Positions 30,720 to 40,999 of a stretch of DNA of 64,000 nt are shown here, in pieces. A program made the position numbers and the translations under genes. Position 1 is the stretch's first letter. Each line of letters starts with the position of its first letter. This stretch comes from Jaminaea rosea. Its lineage: Eukaryota > Basidiomycota > Exobasidiomycetes > Microstromatales. The notes under the pieces are model-generated. The model searched no databases. It was not told the origin of the DNA and saw only the letters and a list, made by a program, of their open reading frames with translations. Location of the stretch: assembly GCF_003144245.1 (NCBI RefSeq), contig NW_020289975.1, positions 124,001-188,000 on the forward strand, written 5' to 3'.

Positions 30720-32779
30720 ATGTCTGCAGCTGCTGGGCCATCGCGGCCGAAAGCGCCCAACAAATCAGGCCAAGCAGCATCATCATCGTCAAAATCTACG
30801 TCCGCAGATGACAGCCTCGCCTCCGCTGGTGGTGAAGGAGGGGCAGGCGGTGAAGGCATTGGCGGCGCAGCCAGCGACGACTCGGACGACGAGGTCGCAG
30901 ACTTCCGCAACCTCCTGCCGCAGCTCATCGCTCAAAGAAAGGATGCCAATGCCAGCGGTCTCGGGCATGGATCTCTTCCGAAGCGCGGCGAAAAGGACTT
31001 TGAGCCCACAGGGTTTCGCGGACAGGAGAAGAAGCTCGAAGAGAGCCGTCGGGCTATGCAGATGGTCATTGGCCAGGAGAGGAGGATAGGAAGTAAGAGC
31101 CTCTCGCTCGCAATTTGGCGCCCGGAGCTGAACAGGGCTGTGGTCGACGTTGCCAAGGGCAATACCATGGCAGCGCTAGGCGTGACGACTAGGGCGCCTG
31201 TTACGATTAGCTCGGCCGCTGAATTGCCCGTGGGCACTCAAGATGTGGTCGGGCCGAACAATCAGGTTGGGGTATGGAAGAACGACATCTTTTACCCTCG
31301 CTACACCTCCCGCCTCGAGCTCTTGCCGGAAGAAGCCCTCTATCTCCTCGAGCGAGGCTCTTTGGAGTGCCGTCTCGCCATGCCCCTTTGCGATTCCCCC
31401 ACTGGAGAGCAAGTAGAGGTTCCCCTCTCACTGCAACATGCCTTCAGCCTCATGCTGAACAAGGACGGACTGACACGAGAGCGCTATCAGACGTACGCGT
31501 ACCTCAAGCGATTGGGCTACTACGTACAGCGGGCGGATGTGGCTGAGCAGTTGAGGGTAAAGGCGGCTGAGGCTAGGCGAAAGGAGAAGGAAAGGGATGC
31601 CGCATGTGATGACGGGGAGGACGGAGAGATCAAGACGCCCAAAGCGGGGACGAAGGGTATCATCGCCGATCCTAAACGTCCGCTAAAGCTGGTCACGCTG
31701 TGGGACCTCCTGACATACGTGCCGAGGAGGGCGGCGCAGATCCTCTTCACTGCACTGGCGTGGCTGAAGGCAAGGATCGCCAGGGTAATCAATGCGCTCT
31801 GGACGTCGAGAAGAGGTGGCAGCGCCGCAGCGAATAGCACGAAGCCAGGGTCAGGACGAGGGCTGCTTGGTATTGGTGGGGCCAAGTGGGACTCATTTGG
31901 TGTGTACCGAAGAGGCTGGAATGACGGACCCTAAACATAATGGCTGACTTCCCTTTTCACCCCTTACTCACAGACTCCGTCTACTCGCAACTCCGCATCA
32001 TACCTAGCGGACACAACTCCACGGCCTCAACCAAGGCACAAGCGACCGCCACTCCCTCCTGCTCCTCCTCCTCGAATCCCTTCCTCCCCTTCTTTTACGC
32101 CTGGCGTCCCGCCACCCACTTCAAGAAGACGGATCCGCCTCTCCCCGAATACCGCATTGCCGTCATCCCCGCCCGCTCCACTTTCCTCCCCAAGCTCGCT
32201 GAGTTCACAGAAATGTTTGGAGCGGTCCCGCTGCCATTGGAAGAGCAGGGCAAGCAGGATGATGAGGCAGGAGAGGGAGAAGGGGACGGGGAGAGGCAAG
32301 AGGAGGAGAAAGAGGAAAGGAAGAGGGCATTGGCTGAGAAGAAGCGCAATGATGAGAGCTATGGGCGGGGTTTCGTGCAAAGGAAGAAGAAGGAGGAGGC
32401 TGTTGCGAAGAGGGACAGGAAGAAGGAAGGCAGCGCCTCTGTGGAGCAGGGTGGGGAGATGCAGGGCTCGTCCAGCTGGCTGAACAGGCTGAGGATCAAC
32501 ATCTTCTCGCGGCTCCTGGGCATCCTCGAAAGACTCGCAAGCCTCTTCGCTCACCTCCCTCCAGGGTGCCAACAGCATGCCGCGCCACGGACATTTGGTG
32601 GGCCTCGAGGAGGGCCAGGTGGTCCTCGCCCACCATTCAACGGGCCACGTAGACCCAATCCTTTCCCTCCTCTTAAGGCAGGCCGTCGCAACGTCATCGT
32701 TGCAGTGGTGGATCATGGCACAACGAGCTTGCTGCGATTCGGAGAGGCCGAGTTCGAGCGGTGGAAGTTGATGGGGTGA
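30720..32779 (+). CDS. SEN54: tRNA-splicing endonuclease subunit Sen54
   Basis: Sen54 is a structural subunit of the four-part endonuclease that cuts introns from pre-tRNA. Exons 30720-31899 and 31974-32779 give 661 aa. The N-terminal domain has RGQEKKLEESRRAMQM, then VGVWKNDIFYPRY, LLPEEALYLLERGSLE, ALSLMLN-type helices (LQHAFSLMLNKDGLTRERY) and YAYLKRLGYYVQRA. After the splice come DSVYSQLRIIPSGH, FFYAWRPATHFKKTDPPLPE and the end RRNVIVAVVDHGTTSLLRF. All are Sen54 landmarks. The 74-bp intron (31900-31973) is needed to join WDSF to DSVYSQ. The middle is enlarged by charged runs and two amphipathic helices (LFTALAWLKARIARVINALW and INIFSRLLGILERLASLF). Confidence 0.92.
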
Positions 32780-33073
32780 TTTGGGTGCGAGAGGATTGCG
32801 GTACTTCGCAATTGTGTATTTGTAGCAGTTCAGATTATGCGCAATAAGTGAAGTCGTGAGCTTCATGAGAGTAACGCCTAAGGGCTGAACCTCGTATGGG
32901 CCCTCCGCTCTGAAGTTGCAAGTCGAGCAAATTTGCGCCGTTCCGCTCCTTCCTTCCCCGCCTACAGCCTGGACTGGGATTTGACCTTGACCTGCAGCTC
33001 CCATCGTCCGTCCTCATCGTCTCTCCGTCCTTCTCGTCACCACTGCCACCTCTTCTAGCTAACCTCGCCCAAC
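32780..33073. promoter_or_regulatory. Upstream region of NOP10
   Basis: The 294 bp between SEN54 and NOP10 hold no frame of interest. AT-rich sequence near 32800-32850 fits a 3' end. CT-rich sequence from about 33010 fits the NOP10 leader. Confidence 0.4.
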
Positions 33074-33406
33074 ATGCATCTCATGTACTCCCTCGATTCG
33101 CAGGGGAAGGTGCGCATCTCACCTTGGCTCATCAGCTTCGACTCCTCGCGAATACCTTTGCTGACCATCCGCCTTTCCTCGCCTTGTTCGCACCTCTCCC
33201 TTCTCCCTTTTCCTTTCCTCTCCTTCGTCCCCAATCACCTCTCGCAGCGCGTCTACACCCTTCGCAAGGCTACCCCTGCAAACGAGATCACCAAGTCGGC
33301 ACACCCTGCCCGTTTCTCTCCTGATGACAAGTTCTCGAGGCATAGGGTTACCGTTAAGAGGCGCTTTGGGATTCTGCCAACGCAGTTGAGGGCGAAGCCG
33401 CTTTAG
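33074..33406 (+). CDS. NOP10: H/ACA ribonucleoprotein subunit Nop10
   Basis: Nop10 is a small core protein of H/ACA snoRNPs, which guide pseudouridylation of rRNA and snRNA in the nucleolus. Exons 33074-33109 and 33248-33406 give 64 aa, the normal length. Exon 1 codes [12 protein letters not shown]. Exon 2 codes [40 protein letters not shown] and the short end [12 protein letters not shown]. The match to the family is nearly continuous. The 138-bp intron (33110-33247) is large for this window, a multiple of three and stop-free, so without splicing it would read as a 110-aa protein that does not fit the family. Confidence 0.95.
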   Translation: MHLMYSLDSQGKVRISPWLISFDSSRIPLLTIRLSSPCSHLSLLPFPFLSFVPNHLSQRVYTLRKATPANEITKSAHPARFSPDDKFSRHRVTVKRRFGILPTQLRAKPL

Positions 33407-33997
33407 ATTGGCGAGAGGAGGGTATGAGGCGGGAAGGCAAGAGGATGCGGGATGGGAGGGGATGCTTGGTGATTGAGAGCTTAAGATGTAGCTTCTGAAG
33501 GGCATGAGGAGTTGAGGGCTCGAGGTAGCGAGGGATGAGAGGAGAGACGGTGTGAGACAACTTCGGTGGACGAGGCTGCACGTCCACTTGCAAGTTTGGA
33601 GAGGCGAGGGATATCCCGGGGCAGGCACCAGTCCTGCTTTTACACACGCAATAGCGATCCTGTATCATCACCTGAACGGAGGCGTCGCTGCCTTGCTCAG
33701 ACCCTGAGAAGCAGTCCTCTTGCCCTTTCTCGATATTGTCGGCACAATCTGGCCCGCTGTCGGGGCACTGCTGGGCGGCAGACACCGACCAGTTCACGAT
33801 GGCAAGCCTAGTAGAGCTCACCTCTCTGTCCCTCTTGCGTGCTTGCTCTATCGTCTCATTCTTCTCACGTTGCTGCTGGCTGAAGCGTTCTGGTGAGCAA
33901 TGCGGATGGCGGCCAAAAAAAGTCGTGTCCTTCCGTTGGCGCAGCGCCAGTCCGCCGTCGTTTCCTTCGTACCTTGTCAACCCTACCGCACACCAAG
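33407..33997. other. Interval between NOP10 and AFG2 with a long antisense open frame
   Basis: No plus-strand gene is supported in these 591 bp. A 242-codon minus-strand frame (33354-34082) spans the whole interval and overlaps both neighbours. It is rich in Ser and Cys (CPDSGPDCADN, YCVCKSRTGACPG) but shows no recognisable family. The interval probably holds the NOP10 3' end and the AFG2 promoter. Confidence 0.35.
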
Positions 33998-36679
33998 ATG
34001 GATGCTCAGCAAGGCGGTTCGTCATCGCAGACGGCCAGTTTAATCTGGTCACAGCCCTCCTCAAGCCGGCTGCGCCTGCCAAGGACGACCTTACGCAGCC
34101 TTGGACTAGCGGCAGGCAAGGGAGTCATCGTCGATGGGGTTGAGGGTGGACAGGTTGTAGATGGCCCGTCGTCCTCGTCCTCGAAGGCGTCGCCATCGAG
34201 GTGGATGGCAGCAGCCGTCGCTTGGCCTCTTGACCCCGTAACGGCGCCAGCACAAGCCTCTCGTAGATCTATTGAGCCTGCTGCGGCCGCAGGGCAAGGC
34301 TCAATACCGCTCTGCCTGTGCAGCGAGGCAAATCCTTCCTCGTCCAGTATTGCAGTCAAGCTTGCGCCGGCGCCGGCAGCTGTTCCGGAAGCTTGGGAAG
34401 TCACGCTGCGTATTCAACAGGTCGAGCAGCGAAGCAGCAGTAGCGCTGGTCAGCATACAGCCAAGCTCGATCGAGCAACGCGTGACCTCCTCGCTATATG
34501 CGCCAAGGAGCTCCTGGTGGACCTTGCCTTCCTCGTTCCCGGTCAGTCACTGCGAGTCTCAATACAGTCTACGGACGTACTGCTACAAGCCATCGTAGTA
34601 GGGCGCAGCGAGCTTCCCTCCTCTCTTGAAGAAGCGCAACGCTCCCTCGTTAGCATTGGCCGCTCCACTCGCATCAAAGTCGTCAACAGCCTCTCGCCCT
34701 CCGCTCCCTCAGAACCAGCCAGTGCTCCCTCAGCACCAACAAAACGTCTGGGCGGCCTACATCGCGAACTCGCTCAACTCCACGAACTAGTCACTCTCCC
34801 CCTTCTACGACCCCACCTCTTCTCCCAACACGGTCTACGCCCCCCACGCGGCGTCCTCCTTCACGGCCCTCCTGGAACGGGCAAAACCAGCCTCGCACTT
34901 CAAATCGCCTCTTCCTTCCTTCCTCCTTCTGCCATATTCACCATCTCCGGTCCAGAATTGAGCTCCTCGTATCATGGACGGACCGAAGCCCGGATCAGGG
35001 GTGTCTTTAGACGTGCGAGGAGGGAGGAGATGAGTGTGGTCATTATCGATGAGATCGATGTGATTGCTGGGAATCGGGAGGGGGACGGGAGTGATGCTGT
35101 GGGAAGTAGGGTGGTGGCCACGCTGCTTACCGAGATTGATGGCGTGGGGGGCGAGTACAAGAAGACGGGCAAGGGTAGGAACGGGGAAAAGGTTATGGCT
35201 GGCGAAGGGGGAGAGAATGAGGAGGGTAGCGAGGGAGGTAGCGATAGTGAGGACGAGGAGGTCTCAAGCGATGAAGACGACGAGGGCAAACCACGTCAAC
35301 CACGCCCACCACCGCGCATGGTCGTCATTGCTGCGACCAATCGGCCAAACTCCCTCGATCCGGCTCTCCGTAGGCCCGGTCGCCTCGACAGGGAGATCGA
35401 GATCGGTGTACCGGATGCAGCTGCCCGTCTCGACATTCTTCAGGCGCTACTGGCCCAGACGCCTCACGACCTAAACGCGGACGACCTTCAATCCGTGGCC
35501 GATACGACGCATGGCTTTGTAGGAGCCGATCTGACTGCCCTTGTGAGGGAGGCAGGGATGCGGGTCATTCGCAGGGAGTTGGCTGATGAGCACGGCCGAG
35601 AGGAGGACCAGGGCTTGGCGCTGGCTACCAACGAGAAGCTGCGCATCAATGGCGATGGCAACAACGCCAGCGCAGACGCTTCCTCGCACCGTCTCCTTCT
35701 CTCAGACCTGACACACGTCATTCCAACTCTTCGCCCCTCCTCGCTCCGGTCCGTCCTCACCCCTGCACCCCTCCCTTGGTCCTCCATCGGCTTGGGCAGC
35801 CCCACCTCTCCCTATTCTCTCATCCGATCCAGCATCCAACAAGCCATCGAGTGGCCTCTTCGCCACTCAGACCGTATGCGTCGGCTAGGCATAACGGCCC
35901 CACGCGGCGTCCTCCTGTACGGTCCTCCCGGATGCAGCAAGACAATGATCGCCCGTGCATGTGCTCAATCCCTCTCTGGGGGAAAGGGAGGAAGTGGCAT
36001 CAATTGGATAGGTGTCAAAGGCCCGGAGTTATACAGCAAGTACCTTGGAGAGACGGAGCGCTCCCTCCGTGAAGTCTTCCGCAAAGCACGCGCTGCGGCC
36101 CCGACGGTCTTGTTCTTTGACGAGATTGACGCTCTTGCTCCTACCAACAGCGGAGGGGAGTCGGACCCCGTCGCCGAGAGGATCCTCGCTACGTTGCTGA
36201 CGGAGCTAGACTCGTTCGACTCGACGAGTTCCGGCTCGGGCAGTACGGGTCCAGGGGTAATCGTGCTAGCGGCAACGAACAGACCGCAGTTGCTTGCCCC
36301 CTCTCTGCTTCGCCCGGGAAGGCTCGAAGTCCATCTCTTCGTCGGTTTGCCGGACGTGACTGCTCGAAGGGACATTCTGAGGATCGCGACGGAGAAGATG
36401 GCCCTTGCTCGCGATGCAGAGGGTGCAGTGGATCTGGACCGGCTCGCGGAGATGACGCAAGGGTGCTCAGGAGCTGAAGTGGTAGCCATGTGCCGTTCTG
36501 CCGGACTGGTGGCGATGCGCGAAGCCATGGCTGCCGAAAGCGAGGGCAAGATGGGCCAAGGCGAGGATGATGTGGTGATGCAGCGCCATTTCGAGGAGGC
36601 CGCTGCCGGTGTGCGAAGAGGTACGGATCGCGAGGCGTTGCGCAAGCTCGAGGCGTGGGGAAAGAGTCTGGGAACCTGA
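33998..36679 (+). CDS. AFG2: AAA ATPase Afg2/Drg1 (ribosome maturation)
   Basis: Afg2/Drg1 is a double-ring AAA ATPase that releases Rlp24 from cytoplasmic pre-60S particles. The 893-aa product is a single exon. After an N-terminal domain, D1 has Walker A LLHGPPGTGKTSLAL (about 291), Walker B SVVIIDEID and sensor region MVVIAATNRPNSLDPALRRP. D2 has LLYGPPGCSKTMIARACA (about 641), TVLFFDEIDALAP, IVLAATNRPQLLAPSLLRPG and a C-terminal helical lid. The GPPGCSKT sequence in D2 is typical of Afg2 rather than Cdc48 or Rix7. D1 carries an acidic insertion of about 50 residues. ATG 33998 (MDAQQGGSSS) is the first ATG in frame; the open frame extends to 33893 without one. Confidence 0.92.
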   Translation: MDAQQGGSSSQTASLIWSQPSSSRLRLPRTTLRSLGLAAGKGVIVDGVEGGQVVDGPSSSSSKASPSRWMAAAVAWPLDPVTAPAQASRRSIEPAAAAGQGSIPLCLCSEANPSSSSIAVKLAPAPAAVPEAWEVTLRIQQVEQRSSSSAGQHTAKLDRATRDLLAICAKELLVDLAFLVPGQSLRVSIQSTDVLLQAIVVGRSELPSSLEEAQRSLVSIGRSTRIKVVNSLSPSAPSEPASAPSAPTKRLGGLHRELAQLHELVTLPLLRPHLFSQHGLRPPRGVLLHGPPGTGKTSLALQIASSFLPPSAIFTISGPELSSSYHGRTEARIRGVFRRARREEMSVVIIDEIDVIAGNREGDGSDAVGSRVVATLLTEIDGVGGEYKKTGKGRNGEKVMAGEGGENEEGSEGGSDSEDEEVSSDEDDEGKPRQPRPPPRMVVIAATNRPNSLDPALRRPGRLDREIEIGVPDAAARLDILQALLAQTPHDLNADDLQSVADTTHGFVGADLTALVREAGMRVIRRELADEHGREEDQGLALATNEKLRINGDGNNASADASSHRLLLSDLTHVIPTLRPSSLRSVLTPAPLPWSSIGLGSPTSPYSLIRSSIQQAIEWPLRHSDRMRRLGITAPRGVLLYGPPGCSKTMIARACAQSLSGGKGGSGINWIGVKGPELYSKYLGETERSLREVFRKARAAAPTVLFFDEIDALAPTNSGGESDPVAERILATLLTELDSFDSTSSGSGSTGPGVIVLAATNRPQLLAPSLLRPGRLEVHLFVGLPDVTARRDILRIATEKMALARDAEGAVDLDRLAEMTQGCSGAEVVAMCRSAGLVAMREAMAAESEGKMGQGEDDVVMQRHFEEAAAGVRRGTDREALRKLEAWGKSLGT

Positions 36680-37148
36680 ATCAGCAGCTTAGTTCGAAGC
36701 AGACGGAGCAGGACGTGCGTTTGTTGGCAACATAATGATGATGTGATTCAAGAGACGAACAGAAAGAAGCCCGGCGCGTAGAGAGGCTCTCAAAGAGTGA
36801 GGTGAGATGAGCGGTAGGAAGGCCAGAGCAAGGAGTGGGAAGCCCATAAGAGAGTGCGTGGTGGCGTGGGGAGAGGAGGGAATCAAGAGTCGAGTCAAAG
36901 TAGTACAACGCCCGAACGCTCTGGGACGGGGTGATGCTGCGGAATGGATCGATCGTGGGGTTGGATGATGGTGAGAAATTCGTGCGCCGCAGTTGGTGCA
37001 GCTTTCCTCATGCCGGAGACCCCCCTCTACCGCTCGTCTATCTCTCCCTCTCATCGTGCCTTACCTCGCCCTCGCTCTCCTTTCTCACTGACGTGCGTGC
37101 CCGCTGCCCGCACACGTCACCCGTTCTCCCCCCCCCCCCTCCCCCCAA
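36680..37148. other. Convergent interval between AFG2 and CCR4
   Basis: The 469 bp hold the two 3' UTRs. No supported gene is present. On the CCR4 sense strand the first bases after the stop are a G-rich tract (see 37128-37146). Confidence 0.45.
37128..37146 (-). repeat. G-tract directly after the CCR4 stop codon
   Basis: On the minus (CCR4 sense) strand the stop TAA is followed by TT, then six G, one A and twelve G. Such a tract can fold into a G-quadruplex in the mRNA. The length of the homopolymer may be imprecise. Confidence 0.8.
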
Positions 37149-39622
37149 TTACCGCCTCCCACTACTACTGCTTCCAAAGTCAACCCTTCTCGGCGTCGGC
37201 GCCGTACTGCCCCCATCCGCCCTCGGGTGCTTAACCCTGAACTCGCTCAGTATACAAATATGATCCGACGGGAAATGAGCATTTGGGAAGCCTACCACTT
37301 TGCTCAAGTAGCCGCGTTCGACCTCTCCCAGCAACCCAGTGACGGCAAGCGCATTCTGGTTGTACCAGACATAGTCGATGATGCCTTCGAAGTTGGGCGT
37401 GTAGTTGGTGAAGGGCAGCTCGCCGATATTGGCGTAGGCCGACTTGAGCGGGAAGCGATGCGTCATACCGTCAGCCGTGTAGCGGCCGTAGGTGTGGTTC
37501 ATGAAGTCTTCGTGCGACCCAGAGAGGGAGCCGGAGGACATGTAGTCGTAGACTCCCGAGGAGGGCTCAGAGTTGAAGTCGCCACAGATCATGGTCGGGA
37601 TCTGCGTCCCGCTCGTGTACTTGGGCGCCGGAGGGAAGCCTTCCGCCACATTGAGCTTCGGAGGGAACTTGGCGAATCGCTCAGCAATCTTGTCCAGCTC
37701 GTCCATGAGCATCGCTACTTGAACCAATTTGACGTCGCGGAAGACTGGGTCCCAGTGGATATGCACATTCACCACGATGAGGCGTGACCCGCTCTCCTTG
37801 TTCTCTAGGAGGGTGACCACAGCAATGTTGTCCTTCGTCATGACGCGGTTGAACATGTCTTCCGTCTTCTTGAAGTCGGGTCTCTGCAGCGCAATCTGGT
37901 TGAACTCGACCAGCTGCTTCTCAATGAGAGTGAACTTGCTCGTCTTGTAGAACGTCGCGCATCCATCGACTCGGCGTCGTTCGTCGTCTCGCATGGTTTT
38001 TGAGCGCGATTTGGGCCAGAAGACGCCCTCGTACTCCTGCTGGGAAAGATGATGCAGGAAGTACTCCTCGTACTGCTCTGCGACAACCTCCTGCAAACAG
38101 CAGATGTCCGCGCCGTAGGACATGACCTCTTGGAGGATAAACTCCTTGCGGTACTCCCAGGCGAGGGCCCAGCTAGGCGTGTAGCCGTACATGGATTGCG
38201 TGGCATAGTGCTCCCCGAGGACATTGTACGAGAGGGCGTTGAATGTCTCCGTTGGGGCCGAGTCATCGCCCAGAGATGGAGGGAGATCGGGCTCGATGGA
38301 GATCCACTCGCGCTCCGGTGGGGGAAGGGGAACTGGGCACGAGTCGCGCAGGAAGGCGATGACGGCTTGCGTGCCATCACGCTGCGCTAGGGAGCGGATG
38401 TTGTCTGCCATTGGGTTGCCTTCGATCCCCAGCATGTCCAGGTTGAAGAGCATGCCCAGTTCTGGTGGAAGCATCGACAGCTTGTTGTCAAACAAGTACA
38501 GCTCCTTGAGTCCCGTGAGCATGCCCATCTCCGACGGCAAGCTGACGAGATTGTTGCCGCTCGCATCGAGAATCGTCAACTTCTTCAGCTGCGCAATGTC
38601 CGGGCTGAGCGTAGTGAGGTTGTTGTGGTTGATGAATAGGGAAGTCAGGAAGTCGTAGCGGTAGAGCTCCGGAGCCAAATTGCGCAGACTGAGCCCTCCC
38701 ATATCGATCGTCGTCCAGGACTGCTCGCCCTCGTCGCCGCCCGACGTCGAAGCTTTTCCTGACCCATTGACGTCCGTACCGTCTGGGCCTGCTGCTGTAT
38801 CATCAGACTGCGCCTCCTTCTTGCTGCTCAGCGTGAGACCATTGGCCGCCGTCTGCGGTATATGCATGGCGCCCTTGTTAGGGTCCTGAATGGCAATCGC
38901 GGCGCTCGTTGCACTCCTCGCTGCGAGAGCTGCTGCTCTTGCGTGGTGGTGAGCGGATGTGGATTGGCGTGAGATCTATGCGCGAACAGTGTAAAAGGGT
39001 AAGTATACGCCCCCCCGACCGCTACCTCGCCTCTCATCCCGCGCCCGCTCACCTCTGCCTTGAGTAGCTGCTGCTGCCAGTGAGGCGAGAAGCCGCTGCC
39101 TCCTGCGCCACCTGCGCCGCCCATGGTATTGGACGACGACCCTGATGAAGAGTAGTGGGGAGCGGTGGTGTTGTTGAGAGCGCCGGGCGAGGGCATATGT
39201 GACAAGTTGCTCGGCGTATGAGAAGCGTGTGGATGATGATGGGGATGATGGTGTTGAGCCGGATGATGAAGCGCGGCAAAGCCTCCTGGCGACGATGGCC
39301 CTCCATTAGGACCGCTCAATGATGAAGCAGCCGATGAGTGAGCCAATGAGCCAGGGAGGGAGGAGAGGGATGGGTTCTGCTGATGCTGGTGATGGGATCT
39401 TGGTCCCCAGCCTCCCAATGTAGCAGCCTGCTGCTGCTGAGGGAAGCGGGGCAGGCCAAAGCCCGCATTACCATTGGGAGGCGGCGGTGGGCCGAAGCCA
39501 TTTGCGCCTCCTCCTGCATTCGATCCGCCGCCTACTGCGCCCGAGTTGTTGTGATGCGAGTTAAGGTAGAGGTAAGCCGGCCCTGGCGATGGTGAGGGCG
39601 ACGGCGCTGGTGAGGGGAACAT
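37149..39622 (-). CDS. CCR4: CCR4-NOT deadenylase Ccr4
   Basis: Ccr4 is the EEP-family poly(A) nuclease of the cytoplasmic CCR4-NOT complex. Exons 39053-39622 and 37149-38975 on the minus strand give 798 aa; the intron is 38976-39052 (77 bp). The N-terminus is Gly/His/Asn/Ser-rich. The fungal signature HWQQQLLKAE-ISRQSTSAHHHARAA is rebuilt across the splice, followed by AIAIQDPNKGAMHIPQTAAN. Leucine-rich repeats lie at about residues 286-386 (LTILDASGNNLVSLPSEMG, LKELYLFDNKLSMLP). The nuclease domain spans about 435-778 (FNALSYNVLGEHYAT, ICCLQEVVAEQYEEYF, ICGDFNSEPSSGVYDY, DYVWYNQNAL, FPSDHICILSEF), with the expected Glu, Asp and His residues. ATG 39622 is the first ATG of the frame. The gene is head-to-head with VRG4 across a long 1.4-kb interval. 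Confidence 0.94.
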
Positions 39623-40999
39623 GGTCGTGTTGTGCAATCGACGGCGGCCGTTGAGGAGCAGTCACCGCGCTGCTAGGATAATGGTCTTGGTAGGGGTGGC
39701 GACGGTCGCCGCGAATTGCTTGTGTCGTGCTGGTTGTGCTGCAGTCGTCTTCGAAGTGAGATGGCAGTGATGGAGGAGAATGTCTAGAAGCAGCAGCAAC
39801 TGCCAGCAGCATGTTCCAGCGCAAGGGGTAAGATGTCGTAGAGGAGGAAGGTGGAAAGGAAGCGGAGTTGGCAGATCAACTGCAATGCAAGGTGCAGAAG
39901 ATGATGATGGTGGTGGTGGGCGTCGGGTGGAGAAGCTGTTGGATCAAACCGCCGGAGGAGTGGGCTCAGGCGGCGGTGACGTCGACTTCGAGGTCAGGCA
40001 GCGTCTGAGCAAAGGCGAACAAGTGTAGCGTCGCCCTCAAAAGCTGATGTGCTTGCAACGTCAAAGTTGGATGGCTGCGCCGTCGTCTCGATGATGGTAG
40101 TGAGGGGTGTAGGAAGTTGCAGTCCTTGGACGATGGAGCGAGCGATGCGATGATGCAGCCAGGCTCGTCTCGGCGGCTCTACCTCTCTCTCTGTCGAGCG
40201 AGTGGATGATCCGCCTCGCTCAACTCGACCGCTCGATCCGTGCTCGCTGCTCTCTCCGCCCGCCCGCCCCCTTGCCTTCCTTGCCTTGCCTTGCCTCGCC
40301 TGGTCGGACGGGAGCGATGACGAGACGACGAGACTGCATGCAAGGCCGGCTCCGAAAGACAAGAACGTCGTGGTGTCACCATTAGAGGCGATAGCATACA
40401 GCGAGATCATCATTGCAATACAGAATGGAAGATAGACAACAATGAGCAAACTGACGTCGAGGTAACAAAGAGAGCTCCCCAAGTGCATACGGCCTCCATT
40501 GGCCACGCTCAGCCTGTGCTCCCGCCCAGCTCGTACGACACCCCATTGAGATGAAGGCGCAGAGCTGCCTGACCTTGAGTCGCGAATCCTGTCTTGGACG
40601 ACGTCGTCGTATATCGTATCAAAGCCTCCTCGCTACCTCAATCGCAATAGCATCGATGCAAGCTGGTCATGACACGCGACAGTGTCGCGATTTGGCCGCC
40701 TCAAACGCCTCCCACGGGCGGCGGACAGAGTTGAGCTGATTTGGGTTGGCGGGATGGCCAGGCACGGAGTCAACGCCAGGCATGCGTCGTGTTCGTGTCG
40801 GTCCAGGGCAAGCGGGAGCAGGGGAGGACGGACGGGAAGCGGGAGGCGCCAGCTCTCATGCAGCAGCAGCAGCAAGCAGCCAAGCCTCCGCCGTTACTTC
40901 GTGTTGCTTTTGGCTGAATTTCTTCGCACCTCGAGAGGCATAGCATAGCAGAGCCCTCTTCTCTTTCGATCCTCATCCACAATTGCCCCTCGCGCTGAG
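39623..40999. promoter_or_regulatory. 1.4-kb divergent upstream region, CCR4 / VRG4
   Basis: This is the longest interval without a supported gene. The longest frame (39994-40506, minus, 170 codons) has one hydrophobic stretch (LDVSLLIVVYLPFCIAMM) but is otherwise low in features, and it begins within composition-biased DNA. A TTGCC/CCTTG pentamer run occurs at about 40271-40300. Long leaders for CCR4 or VRG4 are possible. I see no tRNA or mobile element. Confidence 0.4.

Noticed and set aside
31940-32779. Separate gene starting MADFPFHPLL after SEN54
   Set aside because: Its content from DSVYSQLRIIPSGH onward is the Sen54 C-terminal domain. The apparent start lies inside the inferred 74-bp intron.
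32027-33004. 325-codon minus-strand frame opposite SEN54 exon 2
   Set aside because: It is antisense to the charged region and C-terminal domain of Sen54, which match the family. The frame itself shows nothing recognisable.
40271-40300. CCTTG pentamer run as a regulatory array
   Set aside because: Only a few imperfect units are present, and similar short runs occur elsewhere in CT-rich leaders.
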